Positions 11,186 to 23,033 of a stretch of DNA of 64,000 nt are shown in pieces. The notes under the pieces were generated by a model that worked only from the letters and a program-made list of their open reading frames with translations, was not told the origin of the DNA and made no database searches. Origin of the DNA: Setoptus koraiensis. Its lineage: Eukaryota > Arthropoda. Every line of letters starts with the position of its first letter. The first letter of the stretch is position 1. The translations under genes and the position numbers were made by a program. The stretch spans positions 16,554,001-16,618,000 of the forward strand of contig CM106585.1 in NCBI GenBank assembly GCA_048013815.1, written 5' to 3'.

Positions 11186-12736
11186 TCCGTGTGAGCAGCG
11201 GATTTTGTAATAACAGCATTCAGCTGAGGGGGACACTTTTTGCAAACAGTGTTGCCCTGTCGGCCTAATAACTAAGGGCGATGGTCGCGCCCCGTAACGA
11301 TGATGTCGCGGTGATAGCAGCGCCCGCTGGCGCTCGTTTGCTCGCGGGCCCGACGGAGGGGCCCGCAAGCAGCGCCGCCTAGGCCGCCACCAAATTATTG
11401 GCCGCCTAGGCCGCCATCACGTGGTTACTGGCCGGCACGTGCGTCCGCTTAGTCGCGACGGCAAATAGAGCGCGGCGCTGGCCGCGGCGTTTGACGAGCT
11501 GCCAAAAGTGGTATGACAAGCGCGACCGCTTACGCGCAACCAATACCGCCGCTGTCCGGCCCGTCACTCGTCGGCTGGCTTATGGTTTATCCGGCCAGTG
11601 GCCCGGCCGACCTTGGTCGGCCGGCCCGCTGCTCGGCTGGCCGCGCCGCCCGCCCGCCCGCCCGGCTGGCCGGAGCATGCAAATGCAAAATGTGTTGTCG
11701 GCCGCAATTGAGCCGAGATTCCGCCGCATGATGAATTGAGCAAACAACAGCCGACAACACAGTCGCGCTGCAACATCGAGCCCACGGGCCCCTCTAGTGG
11801 AGCATGTCGACAGGCCCGGTTCGTATTCACACCTAATGTAGATTATCCGCCGCTGCCGCCGCCGCCGCGCTGACAAGACAGATAAATCAGGAATGCCTCT
11901 TGAGGCGTGCGCGTTTCCCCTCGTCTCAAAAAGGTTTGGATATTTATATACGAGTGCGTCTTAACGAGCTCGAATTGCCCGTGTTTTCCCGGCGCTGGCT
12001 GGCCGGCTGGCTGGCCGACTGACTGGCTGGCTGGCTGGCGAGTGTTTCCGGGCGCAAACGATCGAAGGAGAGGGGCCCCATTTATAACGTGCCCACACTG
12101 CTAATTCTTGTGTATGTGTGCGCAGTGGCTTTATTTATCTAGCTGTGTGTGTGTGCGTGTGACTTGTCTTCTATTTATTTATACTCTGCCGTTGGCCGCA
12201 AACATTGGGGCCCCTCCGCCGCCGCGGCTAGTTAGTTAGTCTGGCTGGCTCGAGTGGCTGCCCAATCAACAACCCACTGGCGCCGCCGACAAGCGTCGAA
12301 ACTCTTTGTTGGCCGCAAATCGCTCGCAACCCGTCATCGAGGGCCCACAAATGAATGCGAAACTGCAAAAATATAATCGCGCTATCGGCGCGCGTTGTTG
12401 GTGCACGCCATTCAAGTCACAAATGATCTCACGTGATTGACCGGCTCGCCAACAAATCGCGCACCCTCGGGTACGTAACGTGCGAAACGGCACAATGGGC
12501 CGCACAGGTACAGCGATATATTGAGCAGACGTCATTTAAATGAGATGAGTTATGTACACCGTGAGATATAGCGACCAGCGCGCCACCACTGGCCCATGAT
12601 CAGATATCATAATATGTTTGTTATGTGTGTTGGGCGCGACACTCTCAAGCGTCACTCATAACTTTGTCCGTTTGCCTCCAGGGGCCGATTGTAGCCAACT
12701 TGATAAGGTTGCGCAACCGACAATTGTTCCCAGCAC

Positions 12737-12737
<1 letters not shown>

Positions 12738-12767
<30 letters not shown>

Positions 12768-12782
12768 GACAACAACAACGGC

Positions 12783-12859
<77 letters not shown>

Positions 12860-12872
12860 CGGCAACAACAAC
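12738..12872. repeat. Long CAA microsatellite
   Basis: About 45 nearly pure CAA units with a few GAC and GGC interruptions. It opens poly-Asn, poly-Thr and poly-Val frames that I treat as repeat artefacts. Confidence 0.95.
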
Positions 12873-13141
12873 GACGCCTTTGTGTCCAGTTCCTGCGGGC
12901 GTCCGCTCAAACAAAACGCTCATCGCCAGCCAGGCAGGCTCGCGACTTCCGGTCAGGGTGGAAGAAAACGGTTTTGGCCAGCGTGGGCCAGATGAAGGGC
13001 GGCCGAAAAGAAGAGGAAGTGACGTTGTCATAATGCGTCGTAACGCTGCTCATATATACTCGATATTTGAGCAGGTGATGGGGCCGATATAACGCCAGCA
13101 GCACCGGCAAGCCAACAATGCGCCCGCCGCCCAGATAATGG

Positions 13142-13173
13142 GTGCGGGCGGCGCCATTGTGCGCCGCCCGCAC
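13142..13173. repeat. Inverted repeat, 13-bp perfect arms
   Basis: GTGCGGGCGGCGC (13142-13154) pairs with 13161-13173 around CATTGT. A further CCGCCC-rich arm lies about 20 bp upstream and could compete. Confidence 0.9.
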
Positions 13174-13200
13174 GCCATGGACTAGCCAAACTAGCCCCGT

Positions 13201-14150
13201 CCGGATGAACGAACCGAATGATTTCTTGCGCGCCAATCCGTTTCTGTCCGAAATTCTCAGCAGAACAAGCACAGCTTTTGTTTGAAAATCTCTAGTCGGA
13301 CATGGCCGAAATAATGGCGAAAAATAATAATAGTTCCGCACCTTCGATATTCATCGAAGGATCTCAACCAGAGACTCTCTCAGGTGAAGATTCGGCCCCA
13401 TCTTGGGCAGCAGAAATTGTCGACCTAAAATTTCGGTTGTCTCTGCGTGTTCGCGTTTCGCGTCGAAATTTCCGTTTGAGATTTCGGAGGAAAAACTCGG
13501 CCAGAAAAACGTGCAAACGTTAGTTCAAGGACCCCGAATTTGATTTCAGACCATGCTGCCGACAGCGCTCTGAAAATATGGCCATCGCTACAGGAAGCTG
13601 TTGCAAGCAAAATGGCTGGCTCAGCAGCGTCTCGATGACTCTGGCAATATCATTTTACATAACTGTGCCAGAGAGAAAATTAATGTGGATTTCGGGCAAA
13701 CTAAATGGCGCCCAACTGACAACCTTAGCTGTCCGTTGGTTGTGCCAGTTTGGCACTCGCGACATCGGCCGAGAGAGGGACAGAGAGAGAGAGCGAGTGG
13801 AAGAGATAAAAATAATACACTTGCTACAGAGAACACAATAATAATAATGTGATTGTGTGTAACTCATGTTTGTTGCTCGCCAGTTTGCTAACAAGCTTTG
13901 GGCGCCCTCTTGAGTGGGCGAGTTTGGCTGTTTGGGCGCGCTTGTTTATGCCGGCCGCCCGGGGCTATAATCATCACTTTCACAAGCAGATGGCGCCTTG
14001 AAATGGGCACCGCTAACGGGCCAAACGCCGGGCGTAAAATGTTCGTAGATGGGCCGCTTGGAAACGCTTGCAGAGGCCGCCTAAACTGGGGCCCGCGAGT
14101 GGCGCACATATCTGTTACGGAAGTTGACCAATTTCCATTGGGCGATGTTT
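13201..14150. other. Lower-GC non-coding stretch with short open frames
   Basis: GGGCCC sites are absent from about 13.2 to 14.08 kb. Open frames of about 70-90 codons occur at 13302-13523 and 13560-13852 on the plus strand. A CTACAG acceptor-like match precedes the second. Neither translation resembles a family I know, and no donor is convincing. A hairpin CCTTCGAT/ATCGAAGG lies at 13341-13360. Confidence 0.4.
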
Positions 14151-14364
14151 GAGAAGCGCGACGCGCGTCTCATTATGCCATGCTGGCTGGCGCTATCTCT
14201 GTTCCATTGTCTTCATTATGCAATCGAGAGAGAGATTATTACGCAGACAAACAATATGGCAAACTATAAATAACACGCCAATACAAAACTAACCACTTTG
14301 AGCCGACCACTGTGCCCTGTGCGGATAGGCTCGCCGATTGTGTATTCTCGATATCATCTAACCG

Positions 14365-14498
14365 ACAACAGCGCCAGCAACAACAACACCAACAGCGGCA
14401 ACAGCAGCAACAACAACACCAACAGCGGCAACAGCAACAGCAGCAACAACAACAACAGCAACAACAACGGCAGCAACAACAACAACATCAACAACAAG
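14365..14498. repeat. CAA/CAG array with 30-bp internal duplication
   Basis: CAA and CAG units are mixed with CAC and CGG. A 30-bp segment containing AACACCAACAGCGGCAACAG occurs twice in tandem. The forward frames read as poly-Gln with His/Arg or poly-Asn with Ser/Thr; no flanking protein sequence supports an exon. Confidence 0.9.
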
Positions 14499-14562
14499 AG
14501 TTAGGCGTTGCTCTATGCAAATTGACATGCCATTGTTAGCCGAGAACAACTTTCAGCCGAGA

Positions 14563-14577
14563 GAGAGAGAGAGAGAT
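14563..14577. repeat. GA microsatellite
   Basis: A run of about seven GA units. Confidence 0.85.
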
Positions 14578-14718
14578 TAGAATTGATTGATGCATCCAAT
14601 CGTATTGAGAACTTGATGTTTCTCTTCGCTCGGCGCCCTGTTTGCCGCTCGCCGCCAGCCAGCCAGTGAGTCACGCGGGCCGGCGTCAAAACAATTCGTC
14701 CTTGTTAGGCGCCCGACA

Positions 14719-14738
14719 AGCCAGTTACGCAACTGGCT
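14719..14738. repeat. Hairpin, 8-bp arms, 4-nt loop
   Basis: AGCCAGTT pairs with AACTGGCT around ACGC. Confidence 0.8.
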
Positions 14739-15518
14739 GGCTGGCTCGTGCACGCAAACACTGGCTGACGCGGCCCGGCCCGGCCCGGCGGATTTGCATG
14801 TCGGCCATTATCACTTTTACTTACTCACTTTTACATCGTGCCGTTGCCCGATACCGCGCTCATCGGGCTCGGCCCGACGCTCAGCCAGCGCTCGGGCGCT
14901 TGCCGCTATCCACACTCTGCACCAGATAGTCCCGTGCCGGCTTAAGGCAACAAAGGGCGCACGGCCAGGCAGGGGGGGGGGGTGGCGATTAATGGCTGGC
15001 GGCGGCGCAAAGTGGATTTTTCGCTCGCAAACATCGATCAGTGTCGATTAGTCTCAATTGATGATCAGGCAACATTTAAAAATGAAGTGAAAGTGAAGAG
15101 TGCGGAGTGAAATTTGTTTCACTCCGTTTTTCCGTTTCGTCGTTTTATCCGGCGCCCATACTCACGTATTTGAGCGTATTATTGCGTGTGCGCCGCCGAT
15201 ATCTCGCACGATTTTTTCAGTCGTCCACAAGTTGGCTTATCGGGCTAGGCGCGCAACCGCTTCGTCTTGGGCCGCTCGGCTCGGGCCCAAATGAGCCTCG
15301 TTAATGTATCGGGGCCGACATGTTAATGGCTGGCGCGCATTATGTGCGCCGAAACTGGCCGACTAGAAAGGCGCCCCAGAACGGGCTGTGAACGGGCGCC
15401 GAGGAACGCCCAAAAACCGCTCCGAAAACTGCACCGAAAACGGGCGACAAGTGCGCCGAAAACGAGCCGAAAATGAGCCGAAAATGGATGGAAACAGGGC
15501 CGAGAAACGCCCGAAAAG

Positions 15519-15573
15519 GCCGAGAAAAAGCGGAGAAAAAGCGGAGAAAAAGCCGAGAAAAAGCGGAGAAAAA
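15519..15573. repeat. 11-bp purine-rich tandem repeat, 5 copies
   Basis: GCCGAGAAAAA and GCGGAGAAAAA units follow each other exactly. A looser CCGAAAAC-type array extends upstream to about 15.4 kb. Confidence 0.9.
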
Positions 15574-16752
15574 GTGGGCCGGCGGCCGCAAGCAAACAGT
15601 TTTCGCAACTTGTGCGTCTTGGCCCATTTTACGACAATTTCATCGGGTCGCGATAGACTGGCGGCACACACACAGTAATAGAAAACTAACTAATGTGATG
15701 CTGCGAGGCTGCACAATAGAAAAAGAGTGACATTGCGCGCGGCGGCCGGGGGCCGAAAAAAAGCCGGCGATAATTTTCAATCTATTTATTCATCGGCGGC
15801 CATTCGCTCGGGTTTCGTTTCGCTGGCTGGCGGCCCGAGCAGCGCGGCGACCGACCGGGCGACGCATGGCGGCTTGCCCGTTTCGCTTTCGGATTGAAAA
15901 GATTGGCTCGGCGGAAAAAAGCAGAAATAGGCGCGATTGGGGCGCCACCGTCGGGCGCCGGCTGACCCTGGCCCTGGATATCGCGCTCACAAATACGTAT
16001 GTACGTGTGTATAAATGTGCGCATTTATTGTTGTGTGCCGGCACGATCGATTCGCCGCGCGATCACTAATCCGTCTAGCGAACACACTGACACGGTTATT
16101 ATGTAATCCAAATAACTGCGCGCAGACAGACAGTCGGTCACACACCGAGCACACTCACACGCACACACACAAGTGGATTAGTGGGCCGCAATGGGCCGGA
16201 CGAGAGAGAGGGAGAAGCCACAAATATTGCGTCAGTCGTTTTGTGTGTGCGACCCACAATGCGCCGGGGCCCCAGTGGCCGGCCGGCCGTCCGAACCATT
16301 TGTTGTGTGCTGGTGGTTGTCGTGTTGTTTGCCCGCGCGCCGTGATCAAACATTGATTAGCTTCTAATGGTCCGATGGTCGCGGCGCCTCCGCGGGGCCC
16401 GCTGGCCCGATACGCCGCTCGCCGCTCGCCCCGTGTAACAGTGGCAAATCGACGGCGCGAATCGTGATAGCATTAAATAGCTTGGATAAAATTAATGCGC
16501 CGCCGGCCACTCAATACAATCGATACAGCGCGCACCTGACTCGTGGCGGCACGTCCAGCGCGCGGGGGCCCCGGCGTGACAGTTGGCCGCGCCACTGTCA
16601 CTGTGTGTCGTCGTGCACCGTCGCCGCTCGCCGGAGTTGTTTGTATGCACGTGGCAAGTTTGTGTATACACACACATGCATACATTGTTTCGGGGCGATA
16701 TTGCCAGCGCATAATCATTTCGCCGGCGCCCGGCCACACCTGCACGGCCGGC

Positions 16753-16782
16753 CCGTGGGCGGCCGCCCGGGCCCGCCCACGG
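16753..16782. repeat. Inverted repeat, 10-bp arms
   Basis: CCGTGGGCGG pairs with CCGCCCACGG around 10 nt. Confidence 0.85.
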
Positions 16783-17003
16783 AGCGCCGGCCAGACGGGC
16801 CAGACAGGCCAACGGGCCACGCGCTTCTGCTCGGGGGCCCAATGGCTAAGGGGCCGGCAAGGGCCGGCGAGGGGCAGTTTAATAGAGCACGCGGGCAATA
16901 AGAGCCCGACACTGAGCCGCCAGACACACTGAGCGGATTAAACTGCAAACTGCAATCAAATCGTGATAAGCCCCGACCCTCTAATCGGGCCCCCGCCGGC
17001 CGG

Positions 17004-17023
17004 CCGACCGGCCAGCCGGTCGG
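17004..17023. repeat. Hairpin, 8-bp arms, 4-nt loop
   Basis: CCGACCGG pairs with CCGGTCGG around CCAG. Another hairpin starts 10 bp later. Confidence 0.8.
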
Positions 17024-17032
17024 GCGGTTATT

Positions 17033-17057
17033 GCGACAAGCGCTGGCCGCTTGTCGC
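17033..17057. repeat. Hairpin, 10-bp arms, 5-nt loop
   Basis: GCGACAAGCG pairs perfectly with CGCTTGTCGC around CTGGC. Confidence 0.9.
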
Positions 17058-17922
17058 TATTTTTGCTGGCTGGGCGCGGGCCGGCTGGCCGCTGCCGCGG
17101 CCGCCGCTGCTGCTGCAGGCCACCAGCGAGAAAAATAGCCGGCCTGGCCAGACCAGCGGCCATCTTGTCCCGTCATGTGGGTCGCTGTCGGGCTCGCGTG
17201 ACTCGCAAACAATGGCCGCCTGGCAGCGGTGGCGTGTTGGCGCAGTAATTTTGTGTTTGTGACGAATAGATTGAGTTTGTGAGCGCGCGCGCTCTGGTGC
17301 CACTTTTTATAGCCGTTTGAAATAAATTGAGGCCGGCGAGCTCGTTAGGCCAGTTAGGCCCAGTGTGACTCACTGACTCTTGGCTCGTGCGGCCAGTTTA
17401 GCGCGCGGCCTTGTCTGTGCCCGTCGGCCCGTCTGGCTGTCTGGCCTCGAGCGGCTCAATGGAGGCCCCGCCGGAAAAACCGCCCAAAAACCGTTCCGCT
17501 GGCACATGCGAGACTGGGGCCCCGTTGGCCGATGCTGGCGACCCCTTTTCGCCGCCGCGCAAACAATCAAGCGCGGATAGTTGTGCGCGCGCTGTCACAC
17601 GCGATACCGTCAACGATGCCGCTACTCAATATGGTATCGGCTATCACAATTGGGCCCGCCGAGGCCCCAGTGGTGCCAGCGAGCGAGCGAGCAACAACAA
17701 CAAAAAAACACAGCCGACAGTTTCACTAAAACAAGTGTAGCGAGCGTGTAACTGTGTTTGCGATTATTTAATGTACCGGCCCGGCGTGTTGTTGGGCGCC
17801 CGCTGACACTGTGGACAACCAACAACAAAGCAATCATGATGTAATCTGCGCCTATTTGCTGGCCTGTCCGTTTTGGCAGATTTCGCTTAGTTTTATTTAT
17901 TTTCTCTCGCGCGCGCCAGGCC

Positions 17923-17963
17923 CGCACGAATTTGCACCAAGCGAATGGGTGCAAATTCGTGCG
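17923..17963. repeat. Inverted repeat, 16-bp perfect arms
   Basis: CGCACGAATTTGCACC (17923-17938) pairs with 17948-17963 around 9 nt. Confidence 0.95.
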
Positions 17964-18110
17964 AAATTTTCCCGCCAACGTATTTTGCGCGTATCATTCT
18001 AAAGTATAACTGGCGGGCTCGTACGCGCCGATAGGTGTTCCTGGAAGCCGCAGAATGCGCGCCCGAAACATGCAGCTCGTGCAAAGTTTTCGTTCGGAAG
18101 CCGGCCCAAC

Positions 18111-18310
18111 ATTTCGTAACATCTCGGAACATTTCAGAACATTTCGGAACATTTCGGAACATTTCGGAACATTTCGGAACGTTTCGGAACACTTCGGGCT
18201 CGTTTTGCGACATTTCGGGCACGTTTCGGGACATTTCGGGCCCGTTTTAGGACTTTTCGCGCCCGTTTTAGGACTTTTCGGGCACGTTTCGGGACATTTC
18301 GAACATTCTG
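18111..18310. repeat. 10-bp-period array, then degenerate tail
   Basis: Eight 10-mers of type ATTTCGGAAC run without a gap from 18111 to 18190, four of them identical. After that, related TTCGGG/CGTTTTAGGAC-type units continue to about 18310. The period is close to one DNA helical turn. GAA and TTT triplets alternate every 5 bp. Confidence 0.9.
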
Positions 18311-18524
18311 GCGCGTTCCCGCTCGTGGGCGGGCGACAGTTCAAGCAAGAACAAGGGCGTGACGATCAATTATTGGCGCCCATCGACAGGCAACCAATTT
18401 TTTAGCCGAGCAAACAAGCGGCCCGGCCAGGCCGACGGCGCAATCCGTTGCAGTTGCGCGTACGTGTAGCGCGCGTCGTGTTGTATTGTTGTGGTTGTTG
18501 CTGGTGTCGTGGAGCTTGCAGTAG

Positions 18525-18625
18525 CAACAACAGCAGCAACAACAACGGCAACAACAGCAACAACAGCAGCGGCCATGTAGCGGCCCGTTCGCCGCGCCAG
18601 GACAACAGCAGCAACAACAAAAAGT
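18525..18625. repeat. CAG/CAA repeat cluster
   Basis: Two mixed CAA/CAG tracts are separated by about 35 bp of GC-rich sequence. Confidence 0.85.
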
Positions 18626-19190
18626 TGTTGCTTTGCGCGAACGGCCTCGTGATGCGGCAGCGGCGCCCCGCCCCCAGTCGAGCCAGAAACATCTTGCCGC
18701 TGGCCCCAATCGGACTGACCAGCGGCGCCCGAGTTGGCCGCTCGCCCTCATGTATCTTGGGGCGAGACGGCGCAAGCCGAGCAGCACGCAGTTGGTGCAG
18801 TTATATTTGCAGCGGGCGGGCCATCAAAAAGACGACACCCGCGAGAGCCGGCCGAGATCATCCATCATTTATCATTTTATTATGATTATGATTCCCGGCC
18901 CGCGCTGCCGACGGCCGCGCAACTTGCCAACTGGCGGCCGAGCGGCTCGCGCTGCCAGAAGTTAAACGTGGTGGCACACAAGTGAGCGGCGCTATGAATT
19001 ATTACTTTCTTATTACATAATAATAATCCTTTTTTAGCGCTTAATCTACCTCGCCGGCCCGCTCCCGGCCGCCGGCCTCGGTGCGGCTCGCCCGATGGCC
19101 GGCCTGCGCCGACTGACGGCGCCGGGATACTTTTATGCAACCATTCGCCGCGACTGCTTAGCCAGATGCGGCCGTTTTGTCGCGCGATTT

Positions 19191-19236
19191 CCCGTCCGCG
19201 AATGTGCCCGTCCGCGAATGTGCCCGTCCGCGAATT
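19191..19236. repeat. 16-bp tandem repeat, about 2.8 copies
   Basis: CCCGTCCGCGAATGTG repeats twice exactly and once in part. Confidence 0.9.
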
Positions 19237-19328
19237 CGCTCCGTTTGCCGGCGCCACGCTGACACCAGGGTGTCGCCCCGCCCCCTCGCCACCCCCCACC
19301 CCCCAGCCGGGCGAAAACGGCACAAAAG

Positions 19329-19374
19329 TGCGCGCCTGAACATAGCACTGAATGTCGCCATGTTCAGGCGCGCA
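19329..19374. repeat. Inverted repeat, 15-bp perfect arms
   Basis: TGCGCGCCTGAACAT (19329-19343) pairs with 19360-19374 around 16 nt. Confidence 0.95.
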
Positions 19375-20296
19375 TAGGGGCAGGTCGCGAACGCCGCTAG
19401 TCGCTGCACTGGCACAGCGCGCAACTTTGGCCCCGTGTGCGCAACTTTGCCAAATTTGCGCCGCCGGCCCAGCGGGCGAGTAGACACGGAATGCCATAAA
19501 TGTTTTTAACGCTTCACTTGGCGGGCCTAGCTGCCATTGTTACAGTTGTCTGTAGTTTGTTAAGTAGCTTGGCGTCGTTGCGCTTTTTCGCCTCGCGGGC
19601 CACACCGCGTGCCACAGTTTTGCTCGTTGTGCGCGGCACAGCTCACAATGGGCACGGCAAATGTCGATGCGCCCATTACGGGCCCCTTTCATTTCGCTTC
19701 GGGTGTCTCTATTCACTTTAGGCAATTTGTGGCGTGCAGTTCATATCATCGGTGGGCCGCTGTCCCGACGGGGTATTGTTCACGGGCACTGGAACGGATA
19801 TTTTGGGCGCGTCTCGGCGCCGTCAGCAAACAGCGGACCAGACACACCGGGTCACACAAGCCGGTGGGCCGGTTCATTCGCAGTCTAGACGCAACAACCG
19901 CCGCGTGCCCAATGTCATCATCGGTCTGCCAGTGGTTCGGCCGGACACGGGCAGTGCGCGGGCGGGCGGCCCGGTCTGGCCCGGCCCGGTGGCGCGCCGC
20001 TGGGAGGTGCCGCGCGACAGGGCCCAGCGGCGCGCAACAACAGCAGTGAGGTACCCCGGGGGCATTGTTGCCCCGAGCGGGACGAGCTGTCAGTGGCCAC
20101 AAGTTGACACGGCCACTAATTAGAGTGATTCAAGTGACAGGCCCCCCCCCCGCTCGCTGGCTCTGTCTGTGATTCAGATTTTCAGCAAACAACACAACAA
20201 ACGGCGCTTGTTTACCGCCAGGCGCCACTTAGCTGGGCGGCCACTGTTAAATGGCGGATGGGCACGACACAGCAGTTAAGTACACTCACTTGAGCG

Positions 20297-20315
20297 ACAC
20301 ACACACACACACACA
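20297..20315. repeat. CA microsatellite
   Basis: About nine CA units. Confidence 0.9.
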
Positions 20316-21893
20316 CGAGCAAATGGGGCCCCGCTACCGGCGCGTATATGCAAAATGATAAATGGATAAATGCAATTGGCCCAAATTGCTAGGTTGGCTC
20401 TCTCGGAATTAAATGGAATATAAACGCGCACTTGACACCATGTAATTTAGCGGCCCGGTGGCGCTGTCGCGGCCGGCAGCTTGTTGGCATGTGCTGTTCA
20501 AATATTACATAATCACAAACAAACAAACACAAACACAAACTGACACCAGCTGACTGAGATTGACCCGGCCCGCGCGCCAGCCCCGTTTCCGGCCCGGCCG
20601 GGCGCATTTGAGCTGCGACCGGGCTCTTCGGAGCTGCGACCGGGCGCCATTGATGGACCGCGGGCACGCAGACGGGCCAGCCAGCGGCGAGTTGACAGTT
20701 TAATGGCGAGCTCAGGTGCCGGCGCCAACTGGATCGCAGTGAGAGGCCGCTGCGCCCAGTTTATTAGTGAGCAGCTCATGCGAGAATGTGTCGTAGCGTC
20801 GGAGCGGTCGGTCGCGGTCTCGGGCCGATCCGATGGCCAGCGACGCAGCCAAGCAACCGCGATGGCCGCGATCGGAAAAGGGGGCGCCCGAATCGGGCCG
20901 CTATCGGTCATTGTCTGCGTGTGCCTGGGGCAGTTTTTGACAAAAGCTCGCCAATTTTTCGCGTCGCATCAATGCCACTTTTTGGGCCACCATCCACACG
21001 GGATTGTGCCGTTGTTGTTGTTGTTTATTTCGCTATTAGGGCTTGTTTATTTCGAAATCGCTGTCGTGTTTTCAGGGAAAACATGTAATTCTGGGAGAAA
21101 AAAAAATCCTACACCGTTCTCGCCACAACACCGACTACTGGAGCCGACCGACAAGAGTGACCGGAAGTCGGAGCAGAGCGCCACGATTAGTATTGCGCAT
21201 TGCGTGCCCGCACAACAGCGATTGTGCGCTTGTGTCATAATTTGCTGCGTTATCAGGCTGTTTCGCGTTGCATATTTTTGGTCTCTTCTTTTCGCAACTT
21301 GTTCTCTATTCTCTTGACAAATCGCGCTTGCACTAGGTGCGAGACTACGCGATTATTCGGGCACAATCATAACTCATCCAAACGGCTCGTCCAGTGGGCA
21401 GGATTTTGTCGATTAGAAGGCCACCGAAGGCAGCCAGAAGAAGAAGAACAAGTGACCCAAGATGGGCCATTTTTGCGCTCGTCGTTGCTGTGTGCCGGCC
21501 CGCGGCGGCGGCGGGCCCCTGGTCGCAGCACTTGTCGATGCTCGACTTCTTCTATTGTCTACAACGCTGGCACGGGCACCAAAACAAGAGTCATTGTGCC
21601 TACTTTGAATACCAACCATCTAATACTTGATTCTTGGGGCCGCTCCCTCCTTTTGGGCCTCTTTCTGGGCGCCACGCGCGGCAAGCGGATAAAGTGTTAT
21701 CATACAGCTGACACAGCAAAAACAACAACAGTCAGCAGCAGCGACGAGGGGCCCAGTCAGTGGTGGTCGTAGTGACCAGTTGTATGCGAGAGAGAGAGCG
21801 AGATCATCAATCAAATGTTGAATAAACGATGACAATTGAACTAGTGAGAGGCATTAACAGCTATCGCATCATCAACATCATTATAATTATGGC

Positions 21894-21949
21894 ATTGTTG
21901 TTGTCGTTTTTGTTGTGGCTGTCGTCGTCGTTGTAGTTGTTGTTGCTGT

Positions 21950-21985
<36 letters not shown>

Positions 21986-22072
21986 GGTTGTTGCTGTTGC
22001 TGTTGTTGCTGTTGTTGTTGTGGCTGTCGTCGTCGTTGTTGTTGTTGCTGTTGTTGTTGTTGCTGTTGGCAG
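21894..22072. repeat. TTG/CTG array, about 180 bp
   Basis: Mixed TTG, CTG, GTC and CGG units. The minus strand reads as poly-Gln with Arg and Pro, or poly-Asn/Ser. The frame stops soon on both sides and no exon signature is visible. Confidence 0.9.
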
Positions 22073-22119
22073 CACAATAACGTCGGCATAGAGTTCGAAC
22101 GAACAGCCAGCCAGCGGAT

Positions 22120-22150
22120 GGAGCGCGCTCAACATAATCGAGTGCGCTCC
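22120..22150. repeat. Inverted repeat, 11-bp arms, one G-T
   Basis: GGAGCGCGCTC pairs with GAGTGCGCTCC around 9 nt. Confidence 0.85.
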
Positions 22151-22370
22151 GGCCGCTTCGTTCCGGATTGGCTACTTTTCCAGGCGGCGCACTTTTGCCG
22201 GCCTGTGGCGCCGATTTTCGGCCCAGTTCGACCAACGTTCAAACAGCAATTGTTTTGTAAAATTCATTATTCACTCATTTATCCATTTTATTCTTCCTCA
22301 ATATCGGCCGTTGATGGGCCCCAATTCAACCGATGGGCCAATCGTTTGCCTATTAACCGAGCAGCGACCT

Positions 22371-22404
22371 ATATTTTACCGGAAAATTCCATCCGGTAAA
22401 ATAT
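22371..22404. repeat. Inverted repeat, 13-bp perfect arms
   Basis: ATATTTTACCGGA (22371-22383) pairs with 22392-22404 around 8 nt. Confidence 0.95.
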
Positions 22405-23017
22405 GCCTGATAAAATTTTGGAGGCGCGCGCGTTGAGGGTCGTGCATCGTGGAACGCGTGGAAATACTTATATCGCGGATTAGCGCTACTGCAAGAGAGC
22501 GACCAGGCCCAGTCGTAACTAAGCCAATAACAAGCCGAATTGCTGCTGGCCAGCTACCGGTTTCGACACAACAAAAGTTTGAGCCTTTAACTGGTCATTT
22601 AATGCCAGCCGTTAGCCGGTGTCTCGACATTTGGCTAAATTTTATTTTATGGTCGTTTTCCGTGGTACGCGCTATCTAACCGCTATTGCTGGCGGCTTCG
22701 GTTCAAATTTCTTTCAGCCATTTCAATTCGTCGTTGGTGCGTGCCTAGTTCCGGCAGCAGCCAGTCAATGCAAACAACAATTGCCTGAGCATATCGGTGA
22801 CGTAATCGACCAAATCGGCCCAAAATCAATAGATGTCTCTCGATATCAATATGTGCCCCCTCCCCCTCAGATAAATCAATATAGATAGCCGTTCCATGAA
22901 GCTAATTGATTGGGTTATATCGTATCGACGGCCTTGGATTGTGTCATTTTGGCGCGACTCAACTGGCGCCGCTAGTTGAGAAACATTGGCGACAATTGAT
23001 GTTGTTCAATGTTTGCG

Positions 23018-23033
23018 ACACACACACACACAC
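23018..23033. repeat. CA microsatellite
   Basis: About eight CA units. Confidence 0.85.

Larger units (their letters stand above)
1..13200. other. GC-rich non-coding stretch, left part
   Basis: No frame here shows a recognisable protein. The stretch holds CA/TG and CAA/CAG microsatellites, a 34-bp minisatellite near 5 kb, two G-quadruplex-type runs and about a dozen and a half inverted repeats listed separately. The longest open frame, on the minus strand at 8580-9335, is interrupted by short tandem repeats and hairpins and has no domain I know. Confidence 0.7.
14151..22200. other. GC-rich non-coding stretch
   Basis: I see no supported gene here. The content is CAA/CAG arrays, short tandem repeats, a 10-bp-period array near 18.1 kb and several perfect hairpins, each listed. 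Open frames up to about 200 codons (18886-19497 minus, 20703-21317 plus) lack any recognisable domain and match chance expectation for this base composition. Confidence 0.6.

Noticed and set aside
21394-21630. Possible secreted peptide on the plus strand with a signal-like Ala/Val stretch
   Set aside because: No ATG opens the frame, two other frames are also open, and no splice site fits.
21894-22072. Poly-Gln protein on the minus strand
   Set aside because: All frames of the array are open. The Gln frame ends shortly after the repeat and no adjoining sequence looks like a transcription factor or other poly-Q protein.
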